Positions 19,008-27,800 of a DNA stretch of 64,000 bases are shown here, piece after piece (positions within the stretch are counted from its first letter, which is position 1; the number at the start of each line of letters is the position of its first letter). Source of the stretch: Marinobacterium rhizophilum (GTDB taxonomy: Bacteria > Pseudomonadota > Gammaproteobacteria > Pseudomonadales > Balneatricaceae); the NCBI RefSeq assembly GCF_024397915.1, contig NZ_CP073347.1, positions 3,224,001 through 3,288,000 on the forward strand, in the 5' to 3' direction. The position numbers were made by a program, and so were the translations under genes. Under the pieces are notes generated by a model that ran no database searches, was not told the origin of the DNA, and saw only the letters and a list, made by a program, of their open reading frames with translations.

Positions 19008-19202
19008 TTCGTCGCCCATAGAGGCAGCACAAAGAACGAAGTTACGAGGATTTATACTACTTTCGGGGCACAGGGGGCGACAGTTTGCCAAAAATCGGGT
19101 AGATTACCGCGTCGCACAAAAGACCCAAACTAAACCAATACTGCCCGGTTTCGGGTGCCTCGCCCCGTTCGGGACTGAAAGAATAGCAAGAGGCAGTACA
19201 TA

Positions 19203-21383
19203 ATGAATAACAGGGTACAGAGCGGTAACCTCCAGGTTACCCCAAGTCTTTATGACTTTATCAATAACGAAGCGCTGCCAGGCACCGGTGTCACCGCCGA
19301 CCAGTTCTGGACTGCGTTCGATTCGATTGTGCACGATCTTGCACCGCGCAATCGTGAGCTCCTGACCAAGCGAGACCAGCTGCAGGCGCAGATTGACGCC
19401 TGGCACCGGGAGCGCAAGGGACAGGCTTTCAATTTTTCCGACTACAAGGCATTCCTGACCGACATCGGCTACCTGCTGCCTGAAGGCGATAGCTTCAGCG
19501 TCACCACCAGCAATGTCGATCCGGAAATGGCGACCATGGCGGGCCCCCAGCTGGTGGTTCCGGTCATGAACGCCCGCTATGCGCTGAATGCCGCCAATGC
19601 CCGCTGGGGCAGCCTCTACGACGCCCTCTACGGCACAGACGCCATTCCCAGCGATGCCGGTGCCGAGGCAGGCAAGAACTACAACCCCACCCGCGGCGCC
19701 AGGGTTATCGCCTTCGCCCGCACCTTCCTGGACCAGGCCGTTCCGCTGGCCACGGGCTCCCACAAGGACGCCGTCGGTTACAGCATTCAGAACGGTCAGC
19801 TGGCTGTCAGCCTCAGCGATGGCAGCAGCAGCGCGCTGCAGCAGCCTGAGAAACTGCGTGGTTACCGTGGCGAAGACGCCGCTGCGCCTAGCGCCATCCT
19901 GCTGCTGAACAACGGCCTGCACTTCGAGATCCAGATCGATGCCACCAGCCTGGTTGGCAAGGATGACCCCGCCGGCATCAAGGACCTGCTGCTCGAATCC
20001 GCCCTCACCACCATCATGGACTGCGAAGACTCCGTCGCCGCCGTGGATGCGGATGACAAGGTACTGGTCTATCGCAACTGGCTGGGCCTGATGAAAGGCG
20101 ACCTGACCGAAACGGTCAAGAAGGGCGACAGCAGCGTTACCCGCAGCCTGAACCCGGATCGCGACTACCGCGCCCTGGACGGCGGCAGCCTGAGCCTCAA
20201 GGGCCGCAGCCTGATGTTCGTGCGCAATGTTGGCCACCTGATGACTAACAACGCCATTCTGGACAAGGACGGCAACGAAGTCCCCGAAGGCATTCTGGAC
20301 GGCATGATCACTACCCTGATCTCCATCCACGACCTCAAGGGCACCGGGCCGCTGCGCAACACCACCACCGGTTCCATGTACATCGTCAAGCCGAAGATGC
20401 ACGGCCCCGAAGAAGTGGCCTTTGCCAACGAACTCTTTGGCCGCGTCGAACAGGCTCTGGGCCTGACGCCCTTCACCCTGAAAATGGGCATTATGGACGA
20501 GGAACGCCGCACCACGGTGAACCTGAAGGAGTGCATCCGCGCCGCCAAGGACCGCGTGGTGTTTATCAACACCGGCTTCCTGGATCGTACCGGCGACGAA
20601 ATCCACACGTCCATGGAAGCAGGCCCCGTCATCCGCAAGGGCGACATGAAGGGTGCCTCCTGGATCCAGGCCTACGAAGACTCCAACGTCGACATCGGTC
20701 TGGCCTGTGGACTGCAGGGCCGTGCCCAGATCGGCAAGGGCATGTGGGCCATCCCCGATCAGATGGCCAACATGCTCAAGGCCAAGATCGGCCACCCGCT
20801 GGCCGGCGCCAACACCGCCTGGGTGCCGTCGCCCACGGCCGCAACGCTGCATGCCATGCATTACCACCAGGTGGACGTGTTCGCCCGCCAGGACGAACTC
20901 AAGAGCCGTCCGCGCGCCAGCGTCGACGACATCCTCACCATCCCGGTATCGCAGAACCCCAACTGGTCCGCGGAAGAAATTCAGCAGGAACTGGACAACA
21001 ACGCCCAGGGCATCCTCGGCTACGTTGTACGCTGGGTCGACCAGGGCGTGGGCTGTTCCAAGGTGCCGGACATCAACGATGTTGGCCTGATGGAAGACCG
21101 CGCGACCCTGCGCATCTCGGCCCAGCACATTGCCAACTGGCTGCACCACGGCATCTGCAGCCGCGAGCAGGTTATCGAAACCCTGCAGCGCATGGCAGGC
21201 GTGGTGGATGGCCAGAACAGCAATGACCCGCTGTACCAGCCCATGGCCGGTAACTTCGCCGCCAGCGTCGCCTTCCAGGCGGCCTGTGAACTGGTACTCG
21301 AAGGCCGCGAGCAGCCCAACGGCTACACCGAGCCGGTACTGCACCGTCGTCGCATCGAAGCCAAGGCCAGGACCGCCGGCTGA
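19203..21383 (+). CDS. glcB: Malate synthase G
   Basis: 726 residues (E. coli GlcB is 723). It condenses glyoxylate with acetyl-CoA to malate for growth on acetate or glycolate. The catalytic barrel shows MDCEDSVAAVDADDK, YIVKPKMHGPEEVAFA with the catalytic Arg-containing region MGIMDEERRTTVN, and FINTGFLDRTGDEIHTSMEA. The 195-bp gap upstream contains TATACT (19053-19058) as a possible -10 element. No isocitrate lyase or glc genes are adjacent. It ends at a strong terminator. Confidence 0.97.
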   Translation: MNNRVQSGNLQVTPSLYDFINNEALPGTGVTADQFWTAFDSIVHDLAPRNRELLTKRDQLQAQIDAWHRERKGQAFNFSDYKAFLTDIGYLLPEGDSFSVTTSNVDPEMATMAGPQLVVPVMNARYALNAANARWGSLYDALYGTDAIPSDAGAEAGKNYNPTRGARVIAFARTFLDQAVPLATGSHKDAVGYSIQNGQLAVSLSDGSSSALQQPEKLRGYRGEDAAAPSAILLLNNGLHFEIQIDATSLVGKDDPAGIKDLLLESALTTIMDCEDSVAAVDADDKVLVYRNWLGLMKGDLTETVKKGDSSVTRSLNPDRDYRALDGGSLSLKGRSLMFVRNVGHLMTNNAILDKDGNEVPEGILDGMITTLISIHDLKGTGPLRNTTTGSMYIVKPKMHGPEEVAFANELFGRVEQALGLTPFTLKMGIMDEERRTTVNLKECIRAAKDRVVFINTGFLDRTGDEIHTSMEAGPVIRKGDMKGASWIQAYEDSNVDIGLACGLQGRAQIGKGMWAIPDQMANMLKAKIGHPLAGANTAWVPSPTAATLHAMHYHQVDVFARQDELKSRPRASVDDILTIPVSQNPNWSAEEIQQELDNNAQGILGYVVRWVDQGVGCSKVPDINDVGLMEDRATLRISAQHIANWLHHGICSREQVIETLQRMAGVVDGQNSNDPLYQPMAGNFAASVAFQAACELVLEGREQPNGYTEPVLHRRRIEAKARTAG

Positions 21384-21406
21384 TTTCACTGCGCCTGACT
21401 GACGAC

Positions 21407-21442
21407 AAGGGCCCGCCGGCGATACCGGCGGGCCCTTTTTTG
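21407..21442 (+). terminator. Rho-independent terminator of glcB
   Basis: A 13-bp perfect stem AAGGGCCCGCCGG (21407-21419) and CCGGCGGGCCCTT (21425-21437), a 5-nt loop and a T-run, 23 nt after the glcB stop. Confidence 0.95.
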
Positions 21443-21533
21443 TGCCGGGTTCACACCCCTGGATGCGCTGAACTAAAGTTAGGAGGTTGCGCCCGCACAG
21501 TACCCGCCACCGGCAAGAATCACCGAGGCCCCC

Positions 21534-22028
21534 ATGCCAGCACCGGAACAGGACCTGCTACTCCAGCTTGACCGGCAGTTGCAGCAGGCGATCGACAACT
21601 GCCAGATCGAGGTCTACGGCCAGCCCAGCCAGTTCTATCACCGCGGCTACTACAGCAACCGTACCAGCCTGTGGAGCCACTCTCCCACCCTGCTGCCAAA
21701 GCACAACAGCGGCTACCTGATCACCGCGACCCCCAAGGCCGCGCTGCGCCTGGCCATAGTGCCGGTACAGAGCCTGGTTCCCTTTATCGCGCCCCTCATC
21801 GGGCCGCAAGCGACGCCAGCAACAAGCACGCGGCCGGATACCCAGCCCCGGCTGGAAGACATCGGCCAGGGACTTGGGCGCCTGTGCGAGCTGCTGGAGC
21901 ATTACTGCCCGTCCTGTGGTCTGGACGGCTTCGCCACCCTGGCACTGGAAGGCTCGAACCACTACCGCCATGTACTGCTGTTTCGCCCCCTTGATGCCCT
22001 GCAACTGTACGATATCGAACCGCTCTGA
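21534..22028 (+). CDS. Hypothetical protein
   Basis: 164 residues, not recognised. It starts with a Leu/Gln-rich amphipathic helix (QDLLLQLDRQLQQAIDNCQI), followed by a Tyr/Ser-rich segment (YGQPSQFYHRGYYSNRTS), and contains three Cys in CQI and HYCPSCGLDG; the CPSC pair could bind a metal but stands alone. There is no signal peptide or membrane helix. It lies between glcB and the sirtuin gene on the same strand. Codon use is like that of its neighbours, so a real gene is likely. Confidence 0.6.
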   Translation: MPAPEQDLLLQLDRQLQQAIDNCQIEVYGQPSQFYHRGYYSNRTSLWSHSPTLLPKHNSGYLITATPKAALRLAIVPVQSLVPFIAPLIGPQATPATSTRPDTQPRLEDIGQGLGRLCELLEHYCPSCGLDGFATLALEGSNHYRHVLLFRPLDALQLYDIEPL

Positions 22029-22132
22029 AGCCCTGTGCCAACAAGGCCAATGGCTAAAATGCTGGCCCGCCGACAGACTTGCACGTACTCTTTGCACCAC
22101 TGTGAACCCGACACCGGACAAGTGTTTTTGCC

Positions 22133-22975
22133 ATGCCAGATACCCAGCCGCCAGACAGTACGCTGCAACGAATGAGCGATGAGCTCGCCGCCTTTCTGGC
22201 CCGCCACCCGCGCCTGTTCGTGCTGTCGGGCGCGGGTATCAGCGCCGATTCCGGCATACCCGACTACCGCGATCACCAGGGCAACTGGAAACGCCCGCCG
22301 CCGGTGGATCACCGCGACTTCGTCACCAGCCACAGTTGTCGGCAGCGTTTCTGGGGCCGCAGCCTGGCAGGCTGGCCGCTGATGGCCAAAGCCCGGCCCA
22401 ATGCCGCGCACCTCGGCCTTGCCGTACTGGAACAGCGCCAGCAGATCGAACTGCTGGTGACCCAGAATGTGGACGGCCTGCATCAGCGTGCCGGCAGCCA
22501 TGCGGTGCTGGACCTGCACGGGCGCTCCGACAGCGTTATCTGTCTGGGTTGCAGTCAGCGCTATGCCCGCGCCAGCGTGCAGCAGCGCCTGGCCTGCGAC
22601 AACCCGGGCTTTGCCCGGCTGCAGGCACCGGCCGCCCCGGACGGAGATGCAGACCTCGAAGTGGATTTCAGCCACTTCAAGCTGCACGACTGCGACAGCT
22701 GTGGCGGCATTCTCAAGCCCGACGTGGTGTTCTTCGGCGACCAGGTCCCGCGGGAACGGGTCAGCAGTGCCATGGATGCGCTGGCCCGTGCCGATGCCAT
22801 GCTGGTGGTGGGCTCATCACTGATGGTCTATTCGGGCTTTCGCTTTTGCCGCCAGGCCGCGGCCCTTGGCAAGCCCATCGCCGCCGTGAACCTGGGTCGC
22901 ACCCGCGCCGATGACCTGCTCAATCTCAAGCTCGAAGCCCCCGCAGGCGTACTGCTGCAACATTGTCTTGGCTGA
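22133..22975 (+). CDS. Sir2-family NAD-dependent protein deacylase
   Basis: 280 residues. The NAD site is VLSGAGISADSGIPDYRD, the catalytic block is TQNVDGLHQRAG followed by LDLHGRSD, and a zinc ribbon is formed by CLGC and CDSC. The end GSSLMVYSGFRFC and the AAVNLG motif complete the Rossmann half. It removes acyl groups from lysines and makes O-acyl-ADP-ribose. The longer loop between the Cys pairs suits class II (SIRT4-like) sirtuins. Its last 24 codons lie in copy 1 of a five-copy 121-bp tandem repeat; the copy farthest downstream encodes an alternative ending (LLKACLG instead of LLQHCLG), so the gene's 3' end has been rearranged. Confidence 0.92.
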   Translation: MPDTQPPDSTLQRMSDELAAFLARHPRLFVLSGAGISADSGIPDYRDHQGNWKRPPPVDHRDFVTSHSCRQRFWGRSLAGWPLMAKARPNAAHLGLAVLEQRQQIELLVTQNVDGLHQRAGSHAVLDLHGRSDSVICLGCSQRYARASVQQRLACDNPGFARLQAPAAPDGDADLEVDFSHFKLHDCDSCGGILKPDVVFFGDQVPRERVSSAMDALARADAMLVVGSSLMVYSGFRFCRQAAALGKPIAAVNLGRTRADDLLNLKLEAPAGVLLQHCLG

Positions 22976-23460
22976 ATCCCGGCAAGCATCGACTCACTGC
23001 CAGCCGACCTGGGACTCCAGTGCCCGCGCCGATGACCTGCTCAGCCTAAAGCTCGAAGCCCCCGCAGGCGTACTGCTGCAACATTGTCTTGGCTGAATCC
23101 CGGCAAGCATCGACTCACTGCCAGCCGACCTGGGACTCCAGTGCCCGCGCCGATGACCTGCTCAGCCTCAAGCTCGAAGCCCCCGCAGGCATACTGCTGC
23201 AACATTGTCTTGGCTGAATCCCGGCAAGCATCGACTCACTGCCAGCCGACCCGGGACTCCAATGCCCGCGCCGATGACCTGCTCAGCCTCAAGCTCGAAG
23301 CCCCCGCAGGCATACTGCTGCAACATTGTCTTGGCTGAATCCCGGCAAGCATCGACTCACTGCCAGCCGACCCGGGACTCCAATGCCCGCGCCGATGACC
23401 TGCTCAATCTCAAGCTCGAAGCCCCCGCAGGCGTACTGCTGAAAGCCTGTCTGGGCTAAC
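22902..23460 (+). repeat. Five-copy 121-bp tandem repeat of the sirtuin gene 3' end
   Basis: Units start at 22902, 23023, 23144, 23265 and 23386, each opening CCCGCGCCGATGACCTGCTC, with only a few substitutions between copies. Copy 1 is the coding end of the sirtuin gene; copies 2-5 are non-genic. Copy 5 follows the unit for about 55 bp and then switches to a different but similar ending (AAAGCCTGTCTGGGCTAA). The period is 121 = 1 mod 3, so any frame shifts at each unit. There are no spacers, so it is not a CRISPR array. Confidence 0.97.
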
Positions 23461-23515
23461 CGCCTGCGGGACCCTGCAGTACTGCAAGGTCACAGCATTG
23501 GCAGTCCGATTCGGC

Positions 23516-23521
23516 TATAAT
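23516..23521 (+). promoter_or_regulatory. Promoter -10 element upstream of dbpA
   Basis: A perfect TATAAT at 23516-23521, 34 bp before the TTG start of dbpA. No good -35 box is seen at the ideal spacing; TTGGCA (23498-23503) is too close. The position implies that transcripts start near 23528, after the in-frame ATG at 23498, which argues for the downstream TTG start. Confidence 0.55.
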
Positions 23522-23554
23522 GGCCGCTTTCAGACCGGCTACCGAGGCTACCCG

Positions 23555-24931
23555 TTGACGTCACTCCCCTTTACCGACCTGCCATTGCCCCAGGCCATGC
23601 TCGATAACCTGACCGCCATTGGCTATCAGGAAATGACGCCCATTCAGCAACAGAGCCTGCCCCTGCTGCTGGAAAAACGCGACCTGATTGCCCAGGCCAA
23701 AACCGGCAGCGGCAAGACGGCGGCCTTCGGCATCGGTCTGCTGCTCAAGCTTGACCCCACCAGCTTTACCCCCCAGGCACTGGTGCTGTGCCCGACCCGG
23801 GAACTGGCCACCCAGGTTGCCAACGAACTGCGCCGGCTGGCGCGCTTCCAGGCCAACATCAAGATCATCACCCTGTCGGGGGGCGTTTCCATTGGCCCGC
23901 AGATCGGCTCGCTGGAGCACGGCGCCCACGTGGTGGTTGGCACACCCGGACGTATCCGCGACCACCTGAACAAGGGCACTCTAAAGCTCGGCCGCATCAA
24001 AACCCTGGTGCTGGATGAAGCCGACCGCATGCTGGACATGGGTTTTCGGGATGAAATCAAGCAGATCGCCAAGGAAACGCCGCCCAGCCGGCAGACGTTA
24101 CTGTTCTCCGCCACCTATCCGGAAGGCATTCAGGCCCTGAGTGCCGAATTTCAGCGCGACCCCGCCACCATTACCATCGAGACCAGGGAAAGCCCGCTGA
24201 AGATCCAGCAGTGCTTCTTCGAAACCGACCGGGATGAGCGCATGCAGGCGCTGCAGCGATTGTTGCTGCACTATCGCCCGGAAGCGGCGGTGATCTTCTG
24301 CAATACACGGCAAAGCTGCAATGAACTGGGAGAGTTTCTTAACAATCAGGGTTTCAGCGCCGCAGTGCTGCACGGTGAACTGGATCAGCGTGACCGTGAC
24401 CAGGTACTGGTGCTGTTTTCCAACCGCAGCTGCCCGATCCTGATAGCCACCGACGTGGCAGCCCGCGGCCTGGATATCGACGACCTGCCCTGTGTCATAA
24501 ACTACGAGCTGACCCGTGACGCCGACACCCATACCCACCGTATCGGCCGCACCGGCCGCGCCGGGCGAGAGGGTCTGGCGCTGAACCTGGTGATTCCGTC
24601 CGAAGGCTACAAGGTCAATGCCATCATGCAGGCCCTGCAGGCGGAAGATCCCGACTTCCTGCCCTTGCCTGAACTGGGCGGCGAACACCCAGCTCCCGCA
24701 GCCATGGTGACACTGGCTATCAATGGCGGGCGCAAGAACAAGGTACGCCCCGGCGACATTCTCGGCGCCCTCACCGGCACCTCCGGTATCGCCGGCGCCA
24801 GCGTGGGCAAGATCTTTATCTTCGACTTCGTGTCCTACGTGGCGGTGGAGCGGGCGGTCGCCTCCAGGGCCCTGGAACAGTTGCAAAACGGCACCATCAA
24901 GGGCCGCAAGTACCGTATCCGCAAGCTCTAG
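23555..24931 (+). CDS. dbpA: ATP-dependent RNA helicase DbpA
   Basis: 458 residues from a TTG start (E. coli DbpA is 457). It is a DEAD-box helicase acting on 23S rRNA during 50S assembly. The Q-motif region GYQEMTPIQQQSLP, Walker A AQAKTGSGKT, DEAD (VLDEADRMLDMGF), SAT (LFSATYP) and HRIGRTGRAGREG are all present. The C-terminal RNA-recognition domain (about 385-458, RKNKVRPGDILGALTGTSGI) that targets hairpin 92 is intact. The TTG at 23555 is chosen because of the CGAGG site upstream, the family length and the -10 box at 23516; an in-frame ATG at 23498 would lie outside the transcript. Confidence 0.95.
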   Translation: MTSLPFTDLPLPQAMLDNLTAIGYQEMTPIQQQSLPLLLEKRDLIAQAKTGSGKTAAFGIGLLLKLDPTSFTPQALVLCPTRELATQVANELRRLARFQANIKIITLSGGVSIGPQIGSLEHGAHVVVGTPGRIRDHLNKGTLKLGRIKTLVLDEADRMLDMGFRDEIKQIAKETPPSRQTLLFSATYPEGIQALSAEFQRDPATITIETRESPLKIQQCFFETDRDERMQALQRLLLHYRPEAAVIFCNTRQSCNELGEFLNNQGFSAAVLHGELDQRDRDQVLVLFSNRSCPILIATDVAARGLDIDDLPCVINYELTRDADTHTHRIGRTGRAGREGLALNLVIPSEGYKVNAIMQALQAEDPDFLPLPELGGEHPAPAAMVTLAINGGRKNKVRPGDILGALTGTSGIAGASVGKIFIFDFVSYVAVERAVASRALEQLQNGTIKGRKYRIRKL

Positions 24932-25024
24932 AACCGCCAGCGCCCCGGGAAACACCCCAGGGCGCCAAAAAGTCCCTTGCAGCGCTCAAAAAGGATGGAC
25001 AAAGGCGGTTTACAGGCGTAAATA

Positions 25025-25708
25025 GTGCGCTTTGATCAAACATTGAGCACCGCCTTGAACGCCATTGTCCTGCCCGACAGCACCCTGCTGTTCGACCGTA
25101 TCGCCGACGACCTGGCGACCACCGGCTACTGCATCTATCCCCGGGCACTGCCGGCATCCCTGACGGACCGCATGTACCAGTACCTACAAGAGCTGGAGCA
25201 GGAGGAGTTTCGCCGGGCCGGTATCGGCCGGGATCAGGAACATCAGCTGAACCGCCAGGTGCGCGGAGACCAGATCCGCTGGCTGTCACGCGCCTGCCCG
25301 GAAGAGGCGGCTTACCTCGCCTGGATGGAGGCATTGCGCACCGGCATCAACCGGCGCCTGATGATGGGCCTGTTTGACTACGAGTGTCACTTCTCGCGTT
25401 ATCCACAGGGTGCCTTCTACCGTCGCCATCTGGATGCCTTCCAGGGCCGCACCAACCGGGTCCTCTCGACCGTGTGCTACCTGAACCCGGACTGGCAGGC
25501 AGGCAGCGGTGGCGAGCTGCTGATCTATGCCGATGAACAGGCCCGGACCCCGATAGAGCGGGTCGAACCCTGCTACGGCACCCTGGTGGTGTTTCTGAGT
25601 GACCGCTTTCCCCACGAAGTGCTGCCGGCCAGGCGCCAGCGGCTGAGCCTCGCCGGCTGGTACCGGGTCAACAACAGCCTGGGCGGCATCGTCGATCCAC
25701 CGCGCTGA
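25025..25708 (+). CDS. 2-oxoglutarate/Fe(II)-dependent oxygenase
   Basis: 227 residues from a GTG start. The prolyl-4-hydroxylase-type jelly-roll has the metal triad HxD (YRRHLDAFQGR) and a distal His (FPHEVLPA), followed by Arg residues for 2-oxoglutarate (RRQRLSLAGWYR). It resembles SM-20/PKHD-type hydroxylases, some of which modify translation factors or ribosomal proteins; its position directly after the ribosome-assembly helicase dbpA is suggestive but not proof. The last third of the gene is duplicated immediately downstream (25759-26015). Confidence 0.85.
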   Translation: MRFDQTLSTALNAIVLPDSTLLFDRIADDLATTGYCIYPRALPASLTDRMYQYLQELEQEEFRRAGIGRDQEHQLNRQVRGDQIRWLSRACPEEAAYLAWMEALRTGINRRLMMGLFDYECHFSRYPQGAFYRRHLDAFQGRTNRVLSTVCYLNPDWQAGSGGELLIYADEQARTPIERVEPCYGTLVVFLSDRFPHEVLPARRQRLSLAGWYRVNNSLGGIVDPPR

Positions 25709-25758
25709 CCCTGGCTGCCAGGCGTACCCCGCGACCTTTCTGGCCGGCTGTACCTACA

Positions 25759-26015
25759 CCGGGTCCTCTCGACCCTGTGCTACCTGAACCCGGACTGGCA
25801 GGCAGGCAGGCAGCGGTGGCGAACTGCTGATCTATGCCGATGAACAGGCCCGGACCCCCATTGAGCGGGTCGAACCCTGCTACGGCACCCTGGTGGTGTT
25901 TCTGAGTGACCGCTTTCCCCACGAAGTGCTGCCGGCCAGGCGCCAGCGGCTGAGCCTCGCCGGCTGGTACCGGGTCAACAACAGCCTGGGCGGCATCGTC
26001 GATCCTCCGCGCTGA
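25759..26015 (+). pseudogene. Duplicated 3' fragment of the 2OG-Fe(II) oxygenase gene
   Basis: A near-identical copy of 25456-25708, beginning CCGGGTCCTCTCGACC and ending at the same stop codon plus flanking bases. The copy has one extra GGCA (four tandem GGCA against three in the original), which breaks the frame, and scattered substitutions. It has no start codon or N-terminal two thirds and cannot encode an enzyme. Confidence 0.95.
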
Positions 26016-26054
26016 ACGCGCGGCGGCTCCCCCTGGGCTCTCTAGCTCAAAGCC

Positions 26055-27599
26055 TCAGCTGTCTGCCATGCCCCCCTTATTGCGCATGCTCACCTGGTAG
26101 AGATCGTGCCGGCGATCGCGCAGGTTGGTCACCGAGCCTTCGGCCCGCACCACCTTCAGCTTGTCCAGGTCCAGGTCCGAGAACATGATCATCTCGGTAT
26201 TTGGCGTGGTTTCGGACAGCACCGCATCATGGGGGAACATGAAGTCCGACGGCGAGAACACCGCCGACTGGGCGTACTGCACGTCCAGGTTATCCACACT
26301 GGGCAGGTTGCCGACACTGCCCGCGATGCAGACGTAACACTCGTTCTCGATCGCCCGCGCCTGGGCGCAGTGACGCACGCGCAGGTAGCTATTCTTGGTG
26401 TCGGTCCAGAAGGGAACGAACAGGATTTCCATGCCTTCCTCGGCCAGCAGGCGCCCGAGTTCGGGAAACTCAACGTCGTAGCAGATCAGTATGCCGATCT
26501 TGCCCGCATCGGTATCGAACACCTGCAAACCTTCGCCACCTTCTATCACCCAGTCGCGCCGCTCGTGGGGCGTGATGTGCAGCTTGCGCTGTTCCTCGCA
26601 GGTACCGTCGCGGTGGCACAGGTAGGCCACGTTGTAGAGCCGGTCATTTTCAATCAGCGGCATGGAACCGGTGATGATGTTGATGTTGTAGCTCACCGCC
26701 ATCTGCAGCATGGCTTCGCGGAACTGCTCGGTATAACCGGCCAGGTAGCGAATGGCCTCGGTACGCTGGGACTGGTTGGTCAGCCCCATGAGGGCGCCGT
26801 TGAAAAACTCGGGGAAGAGCACAAAGTCGCTTTCGTACTCCGACACCGTGTCGACGAAGTACTCCACCTGCTGCAGGATATCCTCCACCGACTCGATGGT
26901 GCGCATCTGCCACTGCACCACGCCAACCCGTACCTGGGTCTTGCGCACGCTGATCGGCCGCGCCTCGGGCTCGTACAGGATGTTGTCCCACTCCAGCAGG
27001 GTGGCGTAGCCAGCGGATTTTTCATCTTCCGGCAGATAGCGGCGCAGCAGTCGCTTGACGGTAAAGTCGTTGGCCAGCTGGAAACTCAGGATCGGATCGT
27101 AGATTTCCTTGCGTGATACCTTGCCGATGTATTCCTTGGCCGACAGCTCGTCGCTGTATTCGTGGTACTTGGGAATACGCCCGCCGGCGAGAATACTGCG
27201 CAGGTTGAACTGGCGACACAGCTCCTTGCGCGCATCGTACAGCCGGCGGCCCAGGCGGTAGCCGCGGTACTCCGGATTGATCAGCACATCGAGCCCGTAG
27301 AGCGCATCGCCCGCGGGGTCGACATGGATTTCCTGGCCACGACCGATAAGATCATCATAGGTATGGGGGTTGCTGAACTTTTCATAACTCACCAGGGCCG
27401 TCAGGGCGATGCCCACAACCTGCTCATTGTCCACGACACAGATCTGTCCTTCGGGGAACTCATCCACCAGTTTGTGTATGGTGGATTCGGGCCAGGCGCC
27501 GCCGATATCCGGGTACACCCGGTCCATCAGCTCCTGAACCTGGGGGTAGTCACTGTGGGTGATATTGCGCAAACCTAGCTTGAGATCTTCAAGACTCAT
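26055..27599 (-). CDS. GNAT acetyltransferase-carbon-nitrogen hydrolase fusion
   Basis: 514 residues with two domains. Residues about 1-195 form a GNAT acetyltransferase (LDVLINPEYRGYRLGRRLYD carries the acetyl-CoA loop). Residues about 220-505 form a nitrilase-superfamily amidase with the Glu-Lys-Cys triad visible in FPEFFNGALMG, RKLHITPHERRDW and GILICYDVEFPELG. The fusion is a known family in proteobacteria but its substrates are not established; acylation followed by amide cleavage of one metabolite is a possible logic. The ATG at 27599 has a GGAG site upstream. Confidence 0.9.
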   Translation of the reverse strand: MSLEDLKLGLRNITHSDYPQVQELMDRVYPDIGGAWPESTIHKLVDEFPEGQICVVDNEQVVGIALTALVSYEKFSNPHTYDDLIGRGQEIHVDPAGDALYGLDVLINPEYRGYRLGRRLYDARKELCRQFNLRSILAGGRIPKYHEYSDELSAKEYIGKVSRKEIYDPILSFQLANDFTVKRLLRRYLPEDEKSAGYATLLEWDNILYEPEARPISVRKTQVRVGVVQWQMRTIESVEDILQQVEYFVDTVSEYESDFVLFPEFFNGALMGLTNQSQRTEAIRYLAGYTEQFREAMLQMAVSYNINIITGSMPLIENDRLYNVAYLCHRDGTCEEQRKLHITPHERRDWVIEGGEGLQVFDTDAGKIGILICYDVEFPELGRLLAEEGMEILFVPFWTDTKNSYLRVRHCAQARAIENECYVCIAGSVGNLPSVDNLDVQYAQSAVFSPSDFMFPHDAVLSETTPNTEMIMFSDLDLDKLKVVRAEGSVTNLRDRRHDLYQVSMRNKGGMADS

Positions 27600-27800
27600 A
27601 CGGACTCCGTTCGATTCGACCAGCACTGGGACTAAAGATCGCACACCCGGTTGCAACCATGCCAGGGGTGCGGGACTGTTTCGCCTCAGTGTACCCCGGC
27701 CCGACTAAAAAAATAGTTCCAATCAGGCTATCGGGCTATTCCCGAGTGACCGCCTTGTGATTAAAATCCGCGCAACTTTTGCCATTGAGCTCGCCCATGT

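Noticed and set aside
19104..21389. A 761-codon minus-strand frame opposite glcB
   Set aside because: Antisense to a full-length malate synthase G.
22911..23459. Small overlapping plus-strand frames inside the 121-bp repeats
   Set aside because: They arise only from the repeat period of 1 mod 3 and have no ribosome sites or conserved features.
22902..23460. CRISPR array
   Set aside because: Repeats are directly abutting 121-bp units without unique spacers; no cas genes are present.
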